Positions 31,989 through 43,669 of a stretch of 64,000 bases of DNA are shown piece after piece (position 1 is the stretch's first letter; every line of letters starts with the position of its first letter). This stretch comes from Dichomitus squalens LYAD-421 SS1 (Eukaryota > Basidiomycota > Agaricomycetes > Polyporales > Polyporaceae): positions 669,369-733,368 of the forward strand of contig NW_006766887.1 in the NCBI RefSeq assembly GCF_000275845.1, written 5' to 3'. The notes beneath the pieces were generated by a model. The model was not told the DNA's origin and ran no database searches. It saw only the letters and a program-made list of their open reading frames with translations. The translations under genes were made by a program, and so were the position numbers.

Positions 31989-34900
31989 TCAGTGCACGAT
32001 GTCCACGACCAGGTCGCCCTGGTTGATCGAGTCGCCTGTAGAACGTCACCGTTAGCCATCATTTGGGAGCCGCAGCTGAGACAGCAGACCAACCTTCTTG
32101 CACCACAACACGCTTGATATGACCGGACACGGGCGCCGTGACCGACGATTCCATCTGTGAACAAAGCGGAGGGAATGAGATTTTGTTCGGTCACGGAGGC
32201 TCGCCAAGTACATACCTTCATCGCGCTCATCACTGTTGGGTAGCGAGCATGCCATCAGTGCTCTGCAATGAACTTGAGACTAACGTCACTCACCGCAGAT
32301 AGGGTCGCCCTTCTTGATCTCAGCACCCTCCTTCACACGAACCTCGACGACGACACCGGACATGGGGGCACCCACGGAGCCAGGATCGGACGTTGCCTTC
32401 TCACGAGACACGGACTCGACCGCTGAGTTCTTGTCCTCGACAGAGACAGCGCGGACCTACACCATATCAGTATCGTGTGTCGAGATCGTGTAGCATGCAG
32501 GCTCCTACCTCGCCGTTGACCTCGAACCAGACATCACGCTGAGCCCGGCCCTCGATGACAGGACCTACAGCCATTAGACGGACAATGAGGGTCTTGCCCT
32601 TCTCGATGTCGATCATCATTTCCTTGCCAACATCAGGGCGGGACAGGAAGAAGCGAGTCGGCACAACACTCAAGTCGCCGAACTTCTCGACAAAGCCTTG
32701 GTATTCCTCGAAGACCTAGCATAACTATGAGTACAGACGTCTTATTTTGTTTCTGAAGCGCAAACACACCTTCGGGTACATGACGTACGACGTGACGTCG
32801 GCGTCCGTGATGTGCTTTCCGAATTTGCTACGGAGCTCAGCCTTGACCTTCTTGAAGTCAATGGGCGCAAGATTAGCACCAGGCCTGCCATCGATTCTTG
32901 GCTTGTCGCGGATGATCTTGCTGCGAAGGGGCTCTGGGAAGCCGCCGACGGGTTGGCCAAGGTAACCCTGGAAGAACTCCACAACTGACGAGGGGAAGTC
33001 GAGTTGGTCTGCACGCTCCAAGACGTCCTGCTTGCTAAAGTTGTTCTGCACCATCCATTGTGCAAAGTCTCCGACGACTTTGGAGGAAGGCGTGACCTGG
33101 CCAGTTACCCTTCGTCAGACTTACTGTCTTGCTAACCAATAGGGGATCTTTCACCTTAATGATGTCTCCACACTGTTGGCAATCACCATCAGCCCTAAAG
33201 CGCCCAGATGCGAATATATTTCATAACGACTCACGAGCTCATTGGCCTCGACATACTTCTTCTTCACCTCTGGCAAGCGACATCAGCTTCTGATAGCTAT
33301 GACACAGGGTTGTGGGAGCAACCTACCAGACCACTGGGTCCCGAGCCCAAGCTGCTGAGCCTGGAACTACACAATGCCCCAATATTGTCAAGCCACTATT
33401 TCGACGAAGCATCGCGACAACCCTTACCATCAGGTTCGTGTACTGCCCACCGGGCATCTCGTGATCAAACACGCTAGAGTCTGACGCACGGACGTTCGCC
33501 TCGAAGCAGGAGTACAGCAGGCGGACTTGCGACCAGTACATGTTGAGTGCCTGGATGTCCTCATAACGGATACCAGTGCCTAGGCTAGTCTGCTCGAGAG
33601 CGCCGCAGACAGCACCCATCGGTGGCTGCGAAGTAAGGCCAGACATGCCTGCAGGCACAAGTTAGCGCACAGCTGAGATGACTGCTGCCCACAATCTTAC
33701 TGTCAATAGCGACGTCGACGACATCGGCACCGGCGGCGGCAGCAGCCAACATACTAGCAGTTGAGATGCCTGCGGTATCGTGAGAGTGAACGTGGATGGG
33801 GAGGTCGGGGTACTTCTGCCGGATGGCACCAATGAGACTGAGAGGAACAAAGTGAGTATATGCGCTACGAAAAGACGAGTCAGGCGCTTACACCCTGGCC
33901 GACTCAGGCTTGAGCAGACCAGCCATGTCCTTGATGCCGAGGACGTGAATGCCCTCGGCAACAAGCTGGTCGACGAAGTCGAGGTAGTACTGTAGGGTGT
34001 ACTTCGTCTTCTTGGGATTGGCGACGTCGCCGGTGTAGCAGACGACGGCCTCACAGACACCGCCGGCCTTCTTGGCGGCATCGATGCCAAGCTTCATCTA
34101 TTGAAAAGTTTAGGAGACATACTTTTCGTTAGAAAGTAGAACCGCAGACGTTTTCTGTAGGATGTTGTCAGCCTTGCGTAATGAACGTCAGAGAAGGAGC
34201 GCATACCGATGTAGTTCAGGGAGTCGAACACGCGGAAGATATCGAGGCCATTCTCGACGGCTTTGCGCGAGAAGTCATAGATGGCGTTGTCGCTGATCGT
34301 GAACCAGTAAGCATCATTTTACGCTCACCCCAGCTCTCCTGACTCACGGGTAGCTCGTGTATCCAACACCGTTCGCACCACGGACGAGAGCTTGGAAAGG
34401 AATGTTAGGGACGAGCTTACGCAACGTGCGCTATGTTCCAAGTCAAGTCAGCCTTGTCTTCGTGCACATGCCTAGAGAGCAGGCTTACCAGACGCTCCCA
34501 AGGGTCCTCATACAAGAATCGCATAGCGACATCGAAGGTCGCACCACCCCAGCACTCGAGCGAATAAGCGTTCGCGAGCGCCCAGCTCGTCTCTTTCGCG
34601 ATGTTGACCATGTCGATAGTCCGGAGACGCGTCGCAAGCAGCGACTGGTGGGCATCACGCCACGTCGTGTCCATGATGAGCACGCCGGGGTACTCGCGGA
34701 CTGCCTTGGCGAACGCCTCGGGACCCTTCTCAACGATGATGTTCCGCCAGCCGAGTTCACAAGGAAAGGATGTGTCCGCGGGGGGTCCATTGGGGTCCGT
34801 ACGGTTGACAAGCTTGGGGACGACAATCTCTTCCCTGAGACCGGGCTCGCCTTGCTGGCCCGCGATGGAGGAGCCGTTGACGGCAAGGTCTCCAAGATAG

Positions 34901-37000
34901 GCAAGCAGCTTCTGGGCACGATTCTGGCTCTGAACGAGTTTGAACAGCTCAGGAGTGTCATCGATGAACTGGGGAGCATTGATGTCAGGCACTCCATTGA
35001 GCGGTAAGTGCACCACAACATACCGTAGTCCAAGTCTTGCCACCGATGAAGACATCGTGGGTCAGAAGACGGAACAAGAAGGGGATGTTTGTCTGGTCGG
35101 AAACGTCAGACTACACGACAAAGCCTGCAAAGTTACAAGTCACGTACCTTGACACCACGAATACGGAACTCGACGAGAGCACGGAGCATCTTACGACGAG
35201 CGACCTCGTACGTCGTGCCGCTCACAGTGACCTTGACCAACAACGAATCGTAGTGGGGCTATACCAGACCATCCATCAGAATATTGCAGCACAGCACTGC
35301 CCAAATCGTTGTCAAACGTACAGTGATCTGAGCACCAGCAAAACCAGAGCTGGCGTCGAGACGGACACCGTTTCCACCAGCACTGCGGTAGACCTCAATC
35401 TTGCCGGTATCAGGTTGGAAGCTCTGCGACGCGTCCTCAGTCGTGACACGACACTGAATGGCAAAGCCACGCTTCGTGATCGCCTCCTGTGTAAGACCGA
35501 GCTGTGGGAGAGTTGCGCCTGCAGCTATCTGGATTTGTGCGGCGACGATGTCGATGCCAGTGATCTCCTCTGGACGGAGGTCAGTTCCTGATTCTCGCAC
35601 AAAAGACTGCTCTGAATTCATTACCAGTGATGGTGTGCTCGACTTGGATACGGGGGTTTATCTCGATAAAGTAGTGCCTGCCCATCTGGTCGACCAAGAA
35701 CTCAGCAGTACCCGCGTTCCTATACCCGACGCTCTTAGCGAGCTTGATAGCGTCGGCGAGGATCGCCCTTCGGACCTCTTCGGGGAGGTGAGTAGCAGGT
35801 GCGACCTCGACGACCTTCTGGTGACGACGCTGCACGGAGCAGTCACGCTCGAACAAGTGCACAGTGTTGCCAACAGCATCAGCGAGAATCTGGACCTCAA
35901 TGTGGCGCGGGCGCTCGAGGAAACGCTCGATGAAGACGGTGCCGTCACCGAAGGCGGACTTGGCCTCAGAAACGGCGCGCTCGAAGGCGTCCTTGAAATC
36001 GGACTGCTCGCGGACGACACGCATTCCACGTCCTCCACCGCCCATCGCGGCTTTGATGATCACTGTCGGGTGCAGTTCATACGTCAGGTGACCGCGTGGC
36101 GGCGAATCGCGAAGCAGCTCACCAGGGAAACCGTACTCCTTGATAAACGCATCGGCCTCGGTCCACGAGCCAACCGGTCCAGGCGTACCAGGGACGACGG
36201 GGACACCAATCTTGATAGCTTCGAGACTGAGATTAGCAAACTACAAGGCGCATACAAGTATCCGATGCTCACCGATGGTGCGCGCCTTGGTCTTGTCACC
36301 GAGCTGGTCAATAACCTCTGGGGCCGGACCGACGAACGCGAGACCGGCTTGCTCGACTTTGCGTGCGAACTCCGCGTTCTCGGAGAGGAAACCGTACCTG
36401 TTGACAAAAACGTCCGATTCTGAGGATCATCGTGTCTCGAACGTATATCGGGGAGAGATGCCTTACCCAGGGTGGATCATGTCCACTCCATGCTCAAGTG
36501 CAATCCGGATGATGTCGTCCTGCGCGAGGTAGGCCGCAACGGGAGTCAGACCCTTTCCGACTTGGTACGCTTCATCGGCCTGACGGGTGGGACGGATCAC
36601 AAAGGGGAGTTAGGGTGAGAACGCTGTGCGGGCCACGGAAGGCCGCAGCATAGAACGCGGAACGTCGTACCTTCTGACGGTGAGCGGAGAGCCGGTCCTC
36701 GAAGGAGAAGATGGCGACGGTGTGCATTGCGAGCTCGTGCGCCGTACGGAACACACGGATAGCAATTTCCTACGGGGTGCGGAATTTGATTAGCGCGAGC
36801 GCAAAGGAGTCATAGGTTGGACGACGTACACCTCTGTTGGCGACGAGGATCTTAGTGAGGGGCCCAGAGTGCCCTGCAGCCTTGCGACGCATGGTCTGGA
36901 TGGAGTGCACAGGAGTGCCGGGGGCACTGGGCGTAACGGCGAATATGGAGGCAAGCCTCGGCGGATGGAGTGTCGCCGACGACGCGTCGGTGGACGCCAT
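31989..37000 (-). CDS. PYC: Pyruvate carboxylase
   Basis: Predicted 1200 aa from 25 exons (5' to 3'): 37000-36830, 36769-36671, 36579-36467, 36397-36273, 36218-36123, 36062-35625, 35569-35322, 35258-35148, 35092-35024, 34968-34489, 34430-34348, 34292-34207, 34154-34150, 34097-33892, 33837-33701, 33648-33428, 33366-33327, 33269-33235, 33172-33155, 33096-32770, 32715-32509, 32456-32294, 32232-32216, 32154-32094, 32035-31989. Order: biotin carboxylase domain ([16 protein letters not shown], then [12 protein letters not shown] near 206-216, VEHTITEEITGID), carboxyltransferase ([11 protein letters not shown] near residue 590), and a biotin carrier domain with AMKM, Lys about 1165. It makes oxaloacetate from pyruvate, bicarbonate and ATP. 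The 5-nt exon 34150-34154 and the 17-nt exon carrying the biotin lysine are required by phase and by family fit. The N-terminus lacks a clear mitochondrial presequence; yeast enzymes are cytosolic. Confidence 0.97.
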
Positions 37001-37641
37001 GGCTGGCTTGATTTGATTGGGCGAGTGAGGGGAGTGAAGATGTGGCTGATGCTTTGCCTAGGGACGCGGACGATGGAGGCAAGGAGCAGAAGGGCGGCGG
37101 GGTTCGACAGGGAGGGGACGAGCGAATGACGCGTAGATAGCAGCGGATATCAAGTGATCTCGAGTGATCTCATATAGATCAGATCCGCGTCACCTCCCAG
37201 TGTGCTTCTTCGGCTTATCTTCCCGTCCAAAGCTAGTTCCGCGGCCGCGGTGCTACATAATACCTCAACCCCTTCGTATTATATATCGACGCAAGTCGGT
37301 GTTACTGCGGCCTCTCTCCTAAACTCCACCACGCAAGCCCCAGCAGCGGCGCAGCCTGCCACTCAGGTTTCTTGGCCAACTCGCGTCAGAAAACCTACCG
37401 ATCGCTTCCCCATCGGACGCCCCCATGTCACCGTACGTTCGCGCACGCACGATCGAACGCATGCAAAGACGCCAACCTACGCCAATCGGAACCTTTCCCG
37501 CTGAGGCATCTCATTGGCCACAAAGCCAAGCACGCGCGGCCATCCCCGTATTTCCTCCCAAAGAGTATATTCTATCCACGGACCGTCCACAGCTACAAAA
37601 CCGTTGCTGCCCGCCCTCATCCGGGCGCATGATGTCGGGGG
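37001..37641. other. Intergenic region, PYC promoter and VRG4 3' end
   Basis: 641 bp, both genes on the - strand. No coding sequence seen. A TATATC stretch near 37280 and purine/pyrimidine-rich segments occur, but nothing decides a promoter element. Confidence 0.5.
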
Positions 37642-39238
37642 TCACGACGGTCTGCTCGCCAGCGGGATGACCGTCTGCTGCGCCGCCATCTCCGCCTTCT
37701 TCTGGTTGTTCTTCGCAAATGCGTACACCAGCCCTGCGAAGAACCCGACGCTCACAGCGGTCACCGACCCAAACGTGACGGGGTCGCCGAAGAAGATCAT
37801 CCCCGAAGCCGCGACCGGCAGCTTGTTCAGTGCCCCGACCATGCTGTCACGGCCGTCAGTCGCGAGAACGCCCACTTTCGGGGGTACGACACTGACCTGT
37901 AAGTCGTGCTCGACGTTGCTCGGATGCACCAGGCAGTCGTGTACGAGATGCCGACCGCTGCTCCGCCCGAAAAGGCGATCGCGAAGAGTAAGAAGTTGCG
38001 TGTGTCAGGGGGGCTGCCTAGCGCGTCAGTATCGGCCAATCAAAACGGTCAAGGAAGACACGCGTACAAGTTGCGATTCAGGTTCTCGTAGCCCCAGTCC
38101 TCTGCGATGATCGACGCCACGGCCAGAACGGGGATCGAGAGCAGGTTGTTGTAATACATGGTGTCCCAGTCCGAAAACCCCGTCCCCTTGATCCTCTTCC
38201 TCATCGTCAAGACCTGCCGCACAGACCACAGGGTAAGTCCGACGTCACTCGTCCAAGCGAAGCTGAACCTCACATATGCCGCACTGGTCCCGCAATTCAG
38301 GAACATCCAGAAGTACCCCACATTGAGTTGGCGAACGATTCCGCCGACGCTGGATAGTCCCGCAATCGCACCCGCAGTAGAAGCAGGGTCACTGGCAGTC
38401 AGTGCGTTGTTAATATCCGCCCATGCAGCTATGACAGAGGAGATGACCTGGAGGATGGAAGTGAGATCTCATGGCCAATCACTCCGATACCGGTCAAAAC
38501 GGACCATTAGGATAAAGGAGACCAGGGTAAGACCGGTAACCCGGCCACCGAACCATATGACCTCGCCGTACGCCTGCACAACAAACGGTCAATCAATACA
38601 ACATGATACGTGTCATACTACGACGTACAATGAGGATGATGGTCAGGTTCTTGAATATCGTGTATACGGGAATGCTCAAATATTGCTGCGTCAAAACCTT
38701 GGTCAACGGAATTATCTTCGCGCACGCGCCTGCATACCAACCAGACTCTTCGAGCCAGTGTATATGACACCGACAAGCATGACGCTAATCGGGAACCACA
38801 TCTTCGCATCCTTCGTGTCGAAATCACGGAACGATATGACCCCGAGCTTCTTCACAGTGTATACGCACCCCACGCAGACGGAAGACTGGATGCATAACAG
38901 GAGGAAGTTCATATTGAACTGGCTTCCTGACACGACAAACTAGGGATATGTGTCACTGTGTGCTCCTCCGAGATGATACGGTACATGCGTGCAGACTACA
39001 CACCTTGTTCACGACCGTCATGAGAATGGAGGCCATGCAATAACATACGATAGGCGCAACTGTGTATCATCGCGTGATGTTTGCAATCTGAGTGAGGCTA
39101 TGACGTGGAGGGCAACAAGATACCATACACACCTGCAGAAGCAGCATTGCTCTGCGAGCTTGCGGACCCAGTAGCCAACGCCCTCTTCAGCTCCACAACA
39201 TCCTCTTCACTCTTGTTGGATGAGTTCTCGTTCGCCAT
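37642..39238 (-). CDS. VRG4: Golgi GDP-mannose transporter
   Basis: Predicted 374 aa from exons 39238-39133, 39059-39004, 38939-38742, 38685-38629, 38573-38505, 38447-38274, 38213-38068, 38013-37897 and 37843-37642. About ten hydrophobic segments follow a short acidic N-terminus. Diagnostic pieces: VNKFVVSG in TM1-2, [13 protein letters not shown], and the nucleotide-sugar motif GALNKLPVA, which is characteristic of Vrg4 proteins that exchange GDP-mannose for GMP across the Golgi membrane and feed protein and lipid mannosylation. The N-terminal exon is rich in Asn/Ser/Glu. Intron 5 has a non-consensus GTCCGT donor and intron 8 splits the codon just before the GALNK motif. Fungal orthologues are usually essential. 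Confidence 0.93.
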
Positions 39239-40026
39239 CTGCTAACCTCGTCCTTCGAAGTCTTCTAAGGGTTTATCAACAGCAGGAAGTTACGATGTGA
39301 TCGCCAGGGGAGTACGCCGTGCGTGCGAGTAAGTGTCCGTGTCCAGGAAACTGCTGTACAATCTATGTGCGTGGGCCAGTAGTATCAACAAATCAGATCG
39401 GCTGGTCAAGTGGTGTGGAGACAAAGGAGTGGACGGAAGACGGCTCTGAGAGAAGAGAGGGAGTCTATCGAAGATGAATGCTAGTGCTGGCAGGGCGCGG
39501 AGAGAGTGCGAGACACATAAGCGCTCATTCGCCGTCAAACCCAGGTACTTACTGGTACCCCAAGTATGTCTAATTTGGTTCTTCGCTGTCCGTGACTGTC
39601 AAACTCGATTTATTGATGTTCTTGAACCGACAATCGCAATGTTCATACATTCAATAGAGAAGCCTGATTCTATTGCTGGTACATCTGAGCAGGTAACTAC
39701 GGCGCCTTGTCTAAGATGGCAGGAACAAGCCTTGAGAGATAGTGCACGGCGGGAGAGGGGAGAGCGGCTGGACTGCGGGATGAGTGGGGGTTTGTTCAAA
39801 ATCTTCTGGATGGCCTTCACAATTCGACAGAAGGGGACCAGATCCCAAATCTAGTTGGGGTCGCGGACTGGACCAGAAGCATACGCATTCTCGGGAGTAT
39901 GTTCACCAAGTCTGGCTAACTAGGGGAACGGTTGACTGGTCGGGGCGGTCTGGGTCGCAAGACCTGGAGGGCGGAAGGCATGTGGCTGAGAGCACCAAGC
40001 AGCCTCCATGAATGTACGGGAACGGC
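39239..40026. other. Intergenic region between VRG4 and HSK3
   Basis: 788 bp, both neighbours on the - strand. Frames on either strand here have no domain and no splice support. It should include the VRG4 promoter. Confidence 0.5.
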
Positions 40027-40315
40027 CTACTCGCGGCGATCGTCATCGTCATCGGGGTGGTTGAGCTCCATAGCCACGGTCATAAATCTGTGCACGTATT
40101 TCATGAGCCATCTACACCCACTTGAACTTCCACGAACACGCTTACTGCGCTGCATGTGAAGCAGAGAGAACACGCATAGCGTCCAAGTTTGTCTTCATCA
40201 TCTCGCTAAGATCGGCAGTCTGACCAATGGCGCGGGCGAGCCTAGCCAGGCTGTGGCCGAGCTGCATGTAGTGGCGATCCTTGGCTTGGGTGGCGTTTGC
40301 TGGCTGGGATTGCAT
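40027..40315 (-). CDS. HSK3: DASH complex subunit Hsk3-like
   Basis: Predicted 76 aa from exons 40315-40146 and 40087-40027 with a 58-nt intron (GTAAGC donor). The sequence around KDRHYMQLGHSLARLARA and, later, MRVLSASHAAQFMTVAMEL forms two heptad-like helices ending in a conserved-looking HAAxFM block, the pattern I know from the Hsk3 family, a small subunit of the ring-forming DASH/Dam1 complex that couples kinetochores to microtubules. The C-terminus is a run of Asp followed by RRE. It is easily missed because of its size. It shares a promoter of about 300 bp with SUR2. The family call is from pattern memory, not a search, so it is moderately sure. Confidence 0.68.
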
Positions 40316-40619
40316 GGCGTGAAGTCTCTGCTTGGTGAATGTGAGGTCGGAGAACGTTGGTAATAGTCAGCAAGACAGGTCGACTCGGACGAGTCCATCC
40401 GGCTCAACGCGTCTCGGCGGCCGCCACGGAAGGTCACGTGGGCGAGCGATCGACCGGTGGAGCGCTGAGTACGTGCTTGAGATCTCGGTTTGCTCGAGAC
40501 CCGTCTTGGGCGGACAGCTTTCGTCTCACCACCTCGCTCTCAATCGCTCACCCGCCCCGTCCTCCTTTCTGACACTCAGGGTGCAGCGTACGACGACTGC
40601 CTCTCCGACACTCTTCTCC
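40316..40619. promoter_or_regulatory. Divergent promoter region HSK3 / SUR2
   Basis: 304 bp between oppositely directed start codons. No TATA box was seen. The sequence close to SUR2 is C/T-rich, as at other promoters in this window. Confidence 0.5.
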
Positions 40620-41727
40620 ATGACCGCCACGAACGCTACCACATACTTCCTCGACGCCAGTCAGCTTCGCTACCTCTCCAATCACCACCCTGTATACTAC
40701 ACTCCTCGAGTCCAGCTCCTGCCTGGTTTCGCAGACCACCTCTTTGCTCTTGCGGTACCCATCATTGGCTACTGGGTTTTTAGTCTTTTCTTCCACTGCC
40801 TTGACATCTCCAATTTGCGGTGGCTTGACAAGTACCGCATTCATGAGAGCGCAGAGGTCAAGTCCCGCAACCTGGTCACCCGCGCGGATGTCATTCTTGC
40901 TGTCATCTTTCAGCACATCATCCAGACCCTCGTTGGTATTTGGTGGGTAGAAGAGAAGCCAACCGGCAGCCAGGTAGACCATGTTGCCAACATGCTCCAG
41001 CTCGCTCCCACGTTGGCTCGGGGCGTAACATTCGTCTTCGGCGAGGAGGCAGGGGCGCAATTGCTCGCGGAGCGCGGTGCCGATGGTCTCTACACCCTCT
41101 ACTGGTGGGCTATCCCTATCGCCAAATTCTTCTTTGGAATGTAAGTAGGCTACCCTCATGTCTGTCCTGCCGCTCACGACATGCCATCTAGGTTCTTCAT
41201 CGACACATGGCAGTACTTCCTCCACCGCGGCATGCACATGAACACATACCTCTACAAGAAGTTCCACTCGTGGCACCACCGCCTCTACGTCCCCTACGCT
41301 TTCGGCGCGCTCTACAACCACCCTCTCGAGGGCCTTATCCTCGATACCGCCGGAGCGGGTGTCGCTGAGTGGGTTGCCAACCTCAGCACCCGCGAGGCCA
41401 TGTTCCTTTTCCTCGTCTCTACTCTCAAGACTGTAGACGACCATTGCGGCTACAGGCTGCCTTGGGACCCTCTCCAGCTCTTCAGCCCCAACAATGCAGA
41501 CTACCACGATATCCACCACCAGGTACGTCCACGTCTCCCGTTCCTGATACATTGCCAATTCCTAGCATTCGAATCAAATGTGTTCTGACATCTCATAATA
41601 GGTGATTGGTATCAAATCCAATTTTTCCCAACCGTTCTTCATTCACTGGGATGCCATCCTCGGAACTCGCATGACGCGCAAAGACATCGAAGAGCGCCGG
41701 GCAAAGCAAAAGGCCAAAACGCAGTAG
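40620..41727 (+). CDS. SUR2: Sphinganine C4-monooxygenase
   Basis: Predicted 325 aa from exons 40620-41140, 41192-41522 and 41602-41727. It belongs to the di-iron fatty acid hydroxylase superfamily: histidine boxes are H185-x3-H189 (LHRGMH), H199-x2-H202-H203 (FHSWHHR) and H279-x2-H282-H283 (YHDIHHQ). The setting of the last two (RLYVPYAFGALYNHP, TVDDHCGYRLP) is that of Sur2 rather than Erg3 or Erg25. The enzyme sits in the ER membrane and hydroxylates dihydrosphingosine to phytosphingosine. Hydrophobic segments precede the boxes and the C-terminus is lysine-rich (KQKAKTQ), a possible ER retention signal. Introns are 51 and 79 nt. Confidence 0.92.
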
Positions 41728-42006
41728 TGGCCCCTGGATGATAGACTCGCTGTCGTTTCTTGTGCAGATACCCTCTTATATTCACGCACGCGGTGCGTAG
41801 GATGTCGTTTTTGAATACAGTATACCGTAGGCTGTGCCATAATGTTTGTGTTGGGTACCTCCCTTCCCATCTCCGTTGTGTATGTGCGATGCTTCTCTCA
41901 ATGCACATGAGGTCGCGATGAGCGCGGGTTCGATGAATGTAGAGCAAAACATAGTAAGAATAGACGGGCTTCGTGAGCAACAAACGGGTCGTCCAGTGTA
42001 CCACTG

Positions 42007-43387
42007 CTACCAGTTTGCGAGTGCCTCTTTGGTGAGCGGCACACTCTCCATCTCCTGCTCGTACTCGACTTCGACTCTGGGTCCTCCTGGATGTGGGTGT
42101 CAGTGCAGGCCATAAGTAAGTAATAAAGCACGCTTACGTCTCGCTTTCTTCTCCGGACCTTTCCTTGGTGGCTTCTGAGGTTTTGAAGGTGCTTTCCGCT
42201 TGCCAAGCGCCGCCTTCTTCGACGCCTCTTCGTCCTCGGTTTCTTCTTCATCCCCCTCCTCGTCACTCTCCTCGTCGTCCTCTTCGCCAGACTATGGCAC
42301 CAAGTCAGCCGAAGCACTCTGCGCGCCTTCACGAAAGGGGCACTCACCGCCACATCTTCCAAGTCGCTCAGCTCGTCCTCCTCCCCACTCAAGTCGCTTA
42401 CAAACTCGCGCTCGCCCCACCCCTCCTCCTCGTCCTCCAACTCCTCCTCGTCCTCCTCGTCCGTTTCGTCGTCGACCAAGTCGAGCTCCCTGCCCCTGCC
42501 CTTCTCGCCCTCCTTCTCCACGCCGCGCTCGCGGTCGAGCACCGCCTGCCAGACGGCCTCGTTGACGTTGAGCGGCATGTCGCCGTACGCCTTGGACTTG
42601 AGGCGTTCGATGAGCTCCGCCTCGATCGAGCGCTCGAGCTTCGCGGCGGAGAGGGCCTTGCGCTCGCGCACGGCCTCGCGCCGGTCGAGCTTTTTCTTCA
42701 CCCCGATGAGTTTTGGTCTGTATGCACGGTCAGCGAGTCCGCATACGAAGAAGGGAGTAGGAGGAGACGAAGGGGGGACGCACTGTTGCCGGAGGGCGAG
42801 GCGGCGCATTTTGATGAGGTACTGGGTGATCTTCGTCACGCGCTGCTTGCATTTGTGGATCGTGAAGTTCGGCCAATGGATGAGCTCCTTGTCGATCTGC
42901 GATGCCGCCGCCGCCGCCTGAGAGTCCGTCCCGGAAGTCTCGTAGAGCAAGAGGGCATGCGTACCTGCTCGAGAGCCTTGGTATAGTTGTTTGATAGCCG
43001 GATCTTCTCCCACATGTGCGCTGGGGAGTGTGCACGCTCTATCGTCTTGACGTAGAGGTACAGGACACCTGGACGTATGAATACGCCGCAAAGCGGTCAA
43101 CCCGAGTCTGTGGCTTCAGGCTGAATGCGCGGGGTACTCACCCTCCTTCTCCCTGACCGTGGCATATCTCGAGTTCGCCAGTGGACAGCTCTGCCTGTTG
43201 CACAGCCCCGTCACGTTGTATTCATTTCTGCAGAAGTTCTGCGTTGCTGTCCTGAGATATATGACAACAGAGTAAAGTTTCAGTTGGCGATTGATACCAA
43301 CGAGGGGTGCTAGAGGAATACATACTTGACTTTGTAGGAGCAGAACTGTGTATTGATCACAGACCAAATGACGTCGTCGCTCTGCAT
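42007..43387 (-). CDS. MAK16: Ribosome biogenesis protein Mak16
   Basis: Predicted 330 aa from exons 43387-43326, 43251-43142, 43068-42965, 42896-42784, 42717-42348, 42291-42138 and 42086-42007. The N-terminal half is strongly conserved ([36 protein letters not shown] with its Cys cluster, and [19 protein letters not shown]), then [15 protein letters not shown], and a long Glu/Asp-rich region followed by a Lys-rich nucleolar tail. Mak16 acts with Rpf1 and others in early 60S pre-ribosome assembly. At intron 3 a nearer acceptor would add an AAAAASQ stretch; the shorter junction LEQIDKEL fits the family better. It is head to head with the FMP32-like gene and convergent with SUR2 (279 bp between their stops). 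Confidence 0.95.
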
Positions 43388-43669
43388 GTTGCTCAAGCCG
43401 CGAAGGGATTAGGGGAACAAACTCAAAGCACAGTGCCAGTGGGCCCTTCAAGTTGCAAGCAGCAGCGCTACAAACCCGCCAGAAAATCTGGTATGCGTCC
43501 TCTGATTGGCCCTTGGTCGGTTCCCACGATCAAGGGGCGCCTCTGCTTCACAGGCGGGCAAAGCACCGTGCCGATGGTTTCATAGTCCTATACCACAACC
43601 TCCCGCTCTGTCCAGCCGCTCTACCGCTTCCTGCTCTCTTCATTGCCCGCTTCGATCGCAGCTCTTACC
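43388..43669. promoter_or_regulatory. Divergent promoter region MAK16 / FMP32-like
   Basis: 282 bp between oppositely directed start codons. Includes a C/T-rich segment just before the + strand ATG. No TATA box seen. Confidence 0.5.

Noticed and set aside
35588..35624. Apparent 37-nt intron in pyruvate carboxylase
   Set aside because: It keeps phase but adds six residues (GTDLRP) not found in the family; using the acceptor 18 nt further gives a normal 55-nt intron and the conserved HTITEEITG.
35458..36423. 321-codon open frame on the + strand
   Set aside because: Antisense to pyruvate carboxylase exons and introns; no independent evidence.
40548..41558. 336-codon open frame on the - strand
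   Set aside because: Fully antisense to the SUR2 exons; an antisense shadow of biased codon use, without domains.
42897..42964. Longer Mak16 exon adding an Ala-rich stretch
   Set aside because: A nearer acceptor would insert AAAAASQ before IDKEL; the family has no insertion there, so the later acceptor was used.
42165..42986. 273-codon open frame on the + strand
   Set aside because: Antisense of the acidic region of Mak16, giving Leu/Arg-rich noise.
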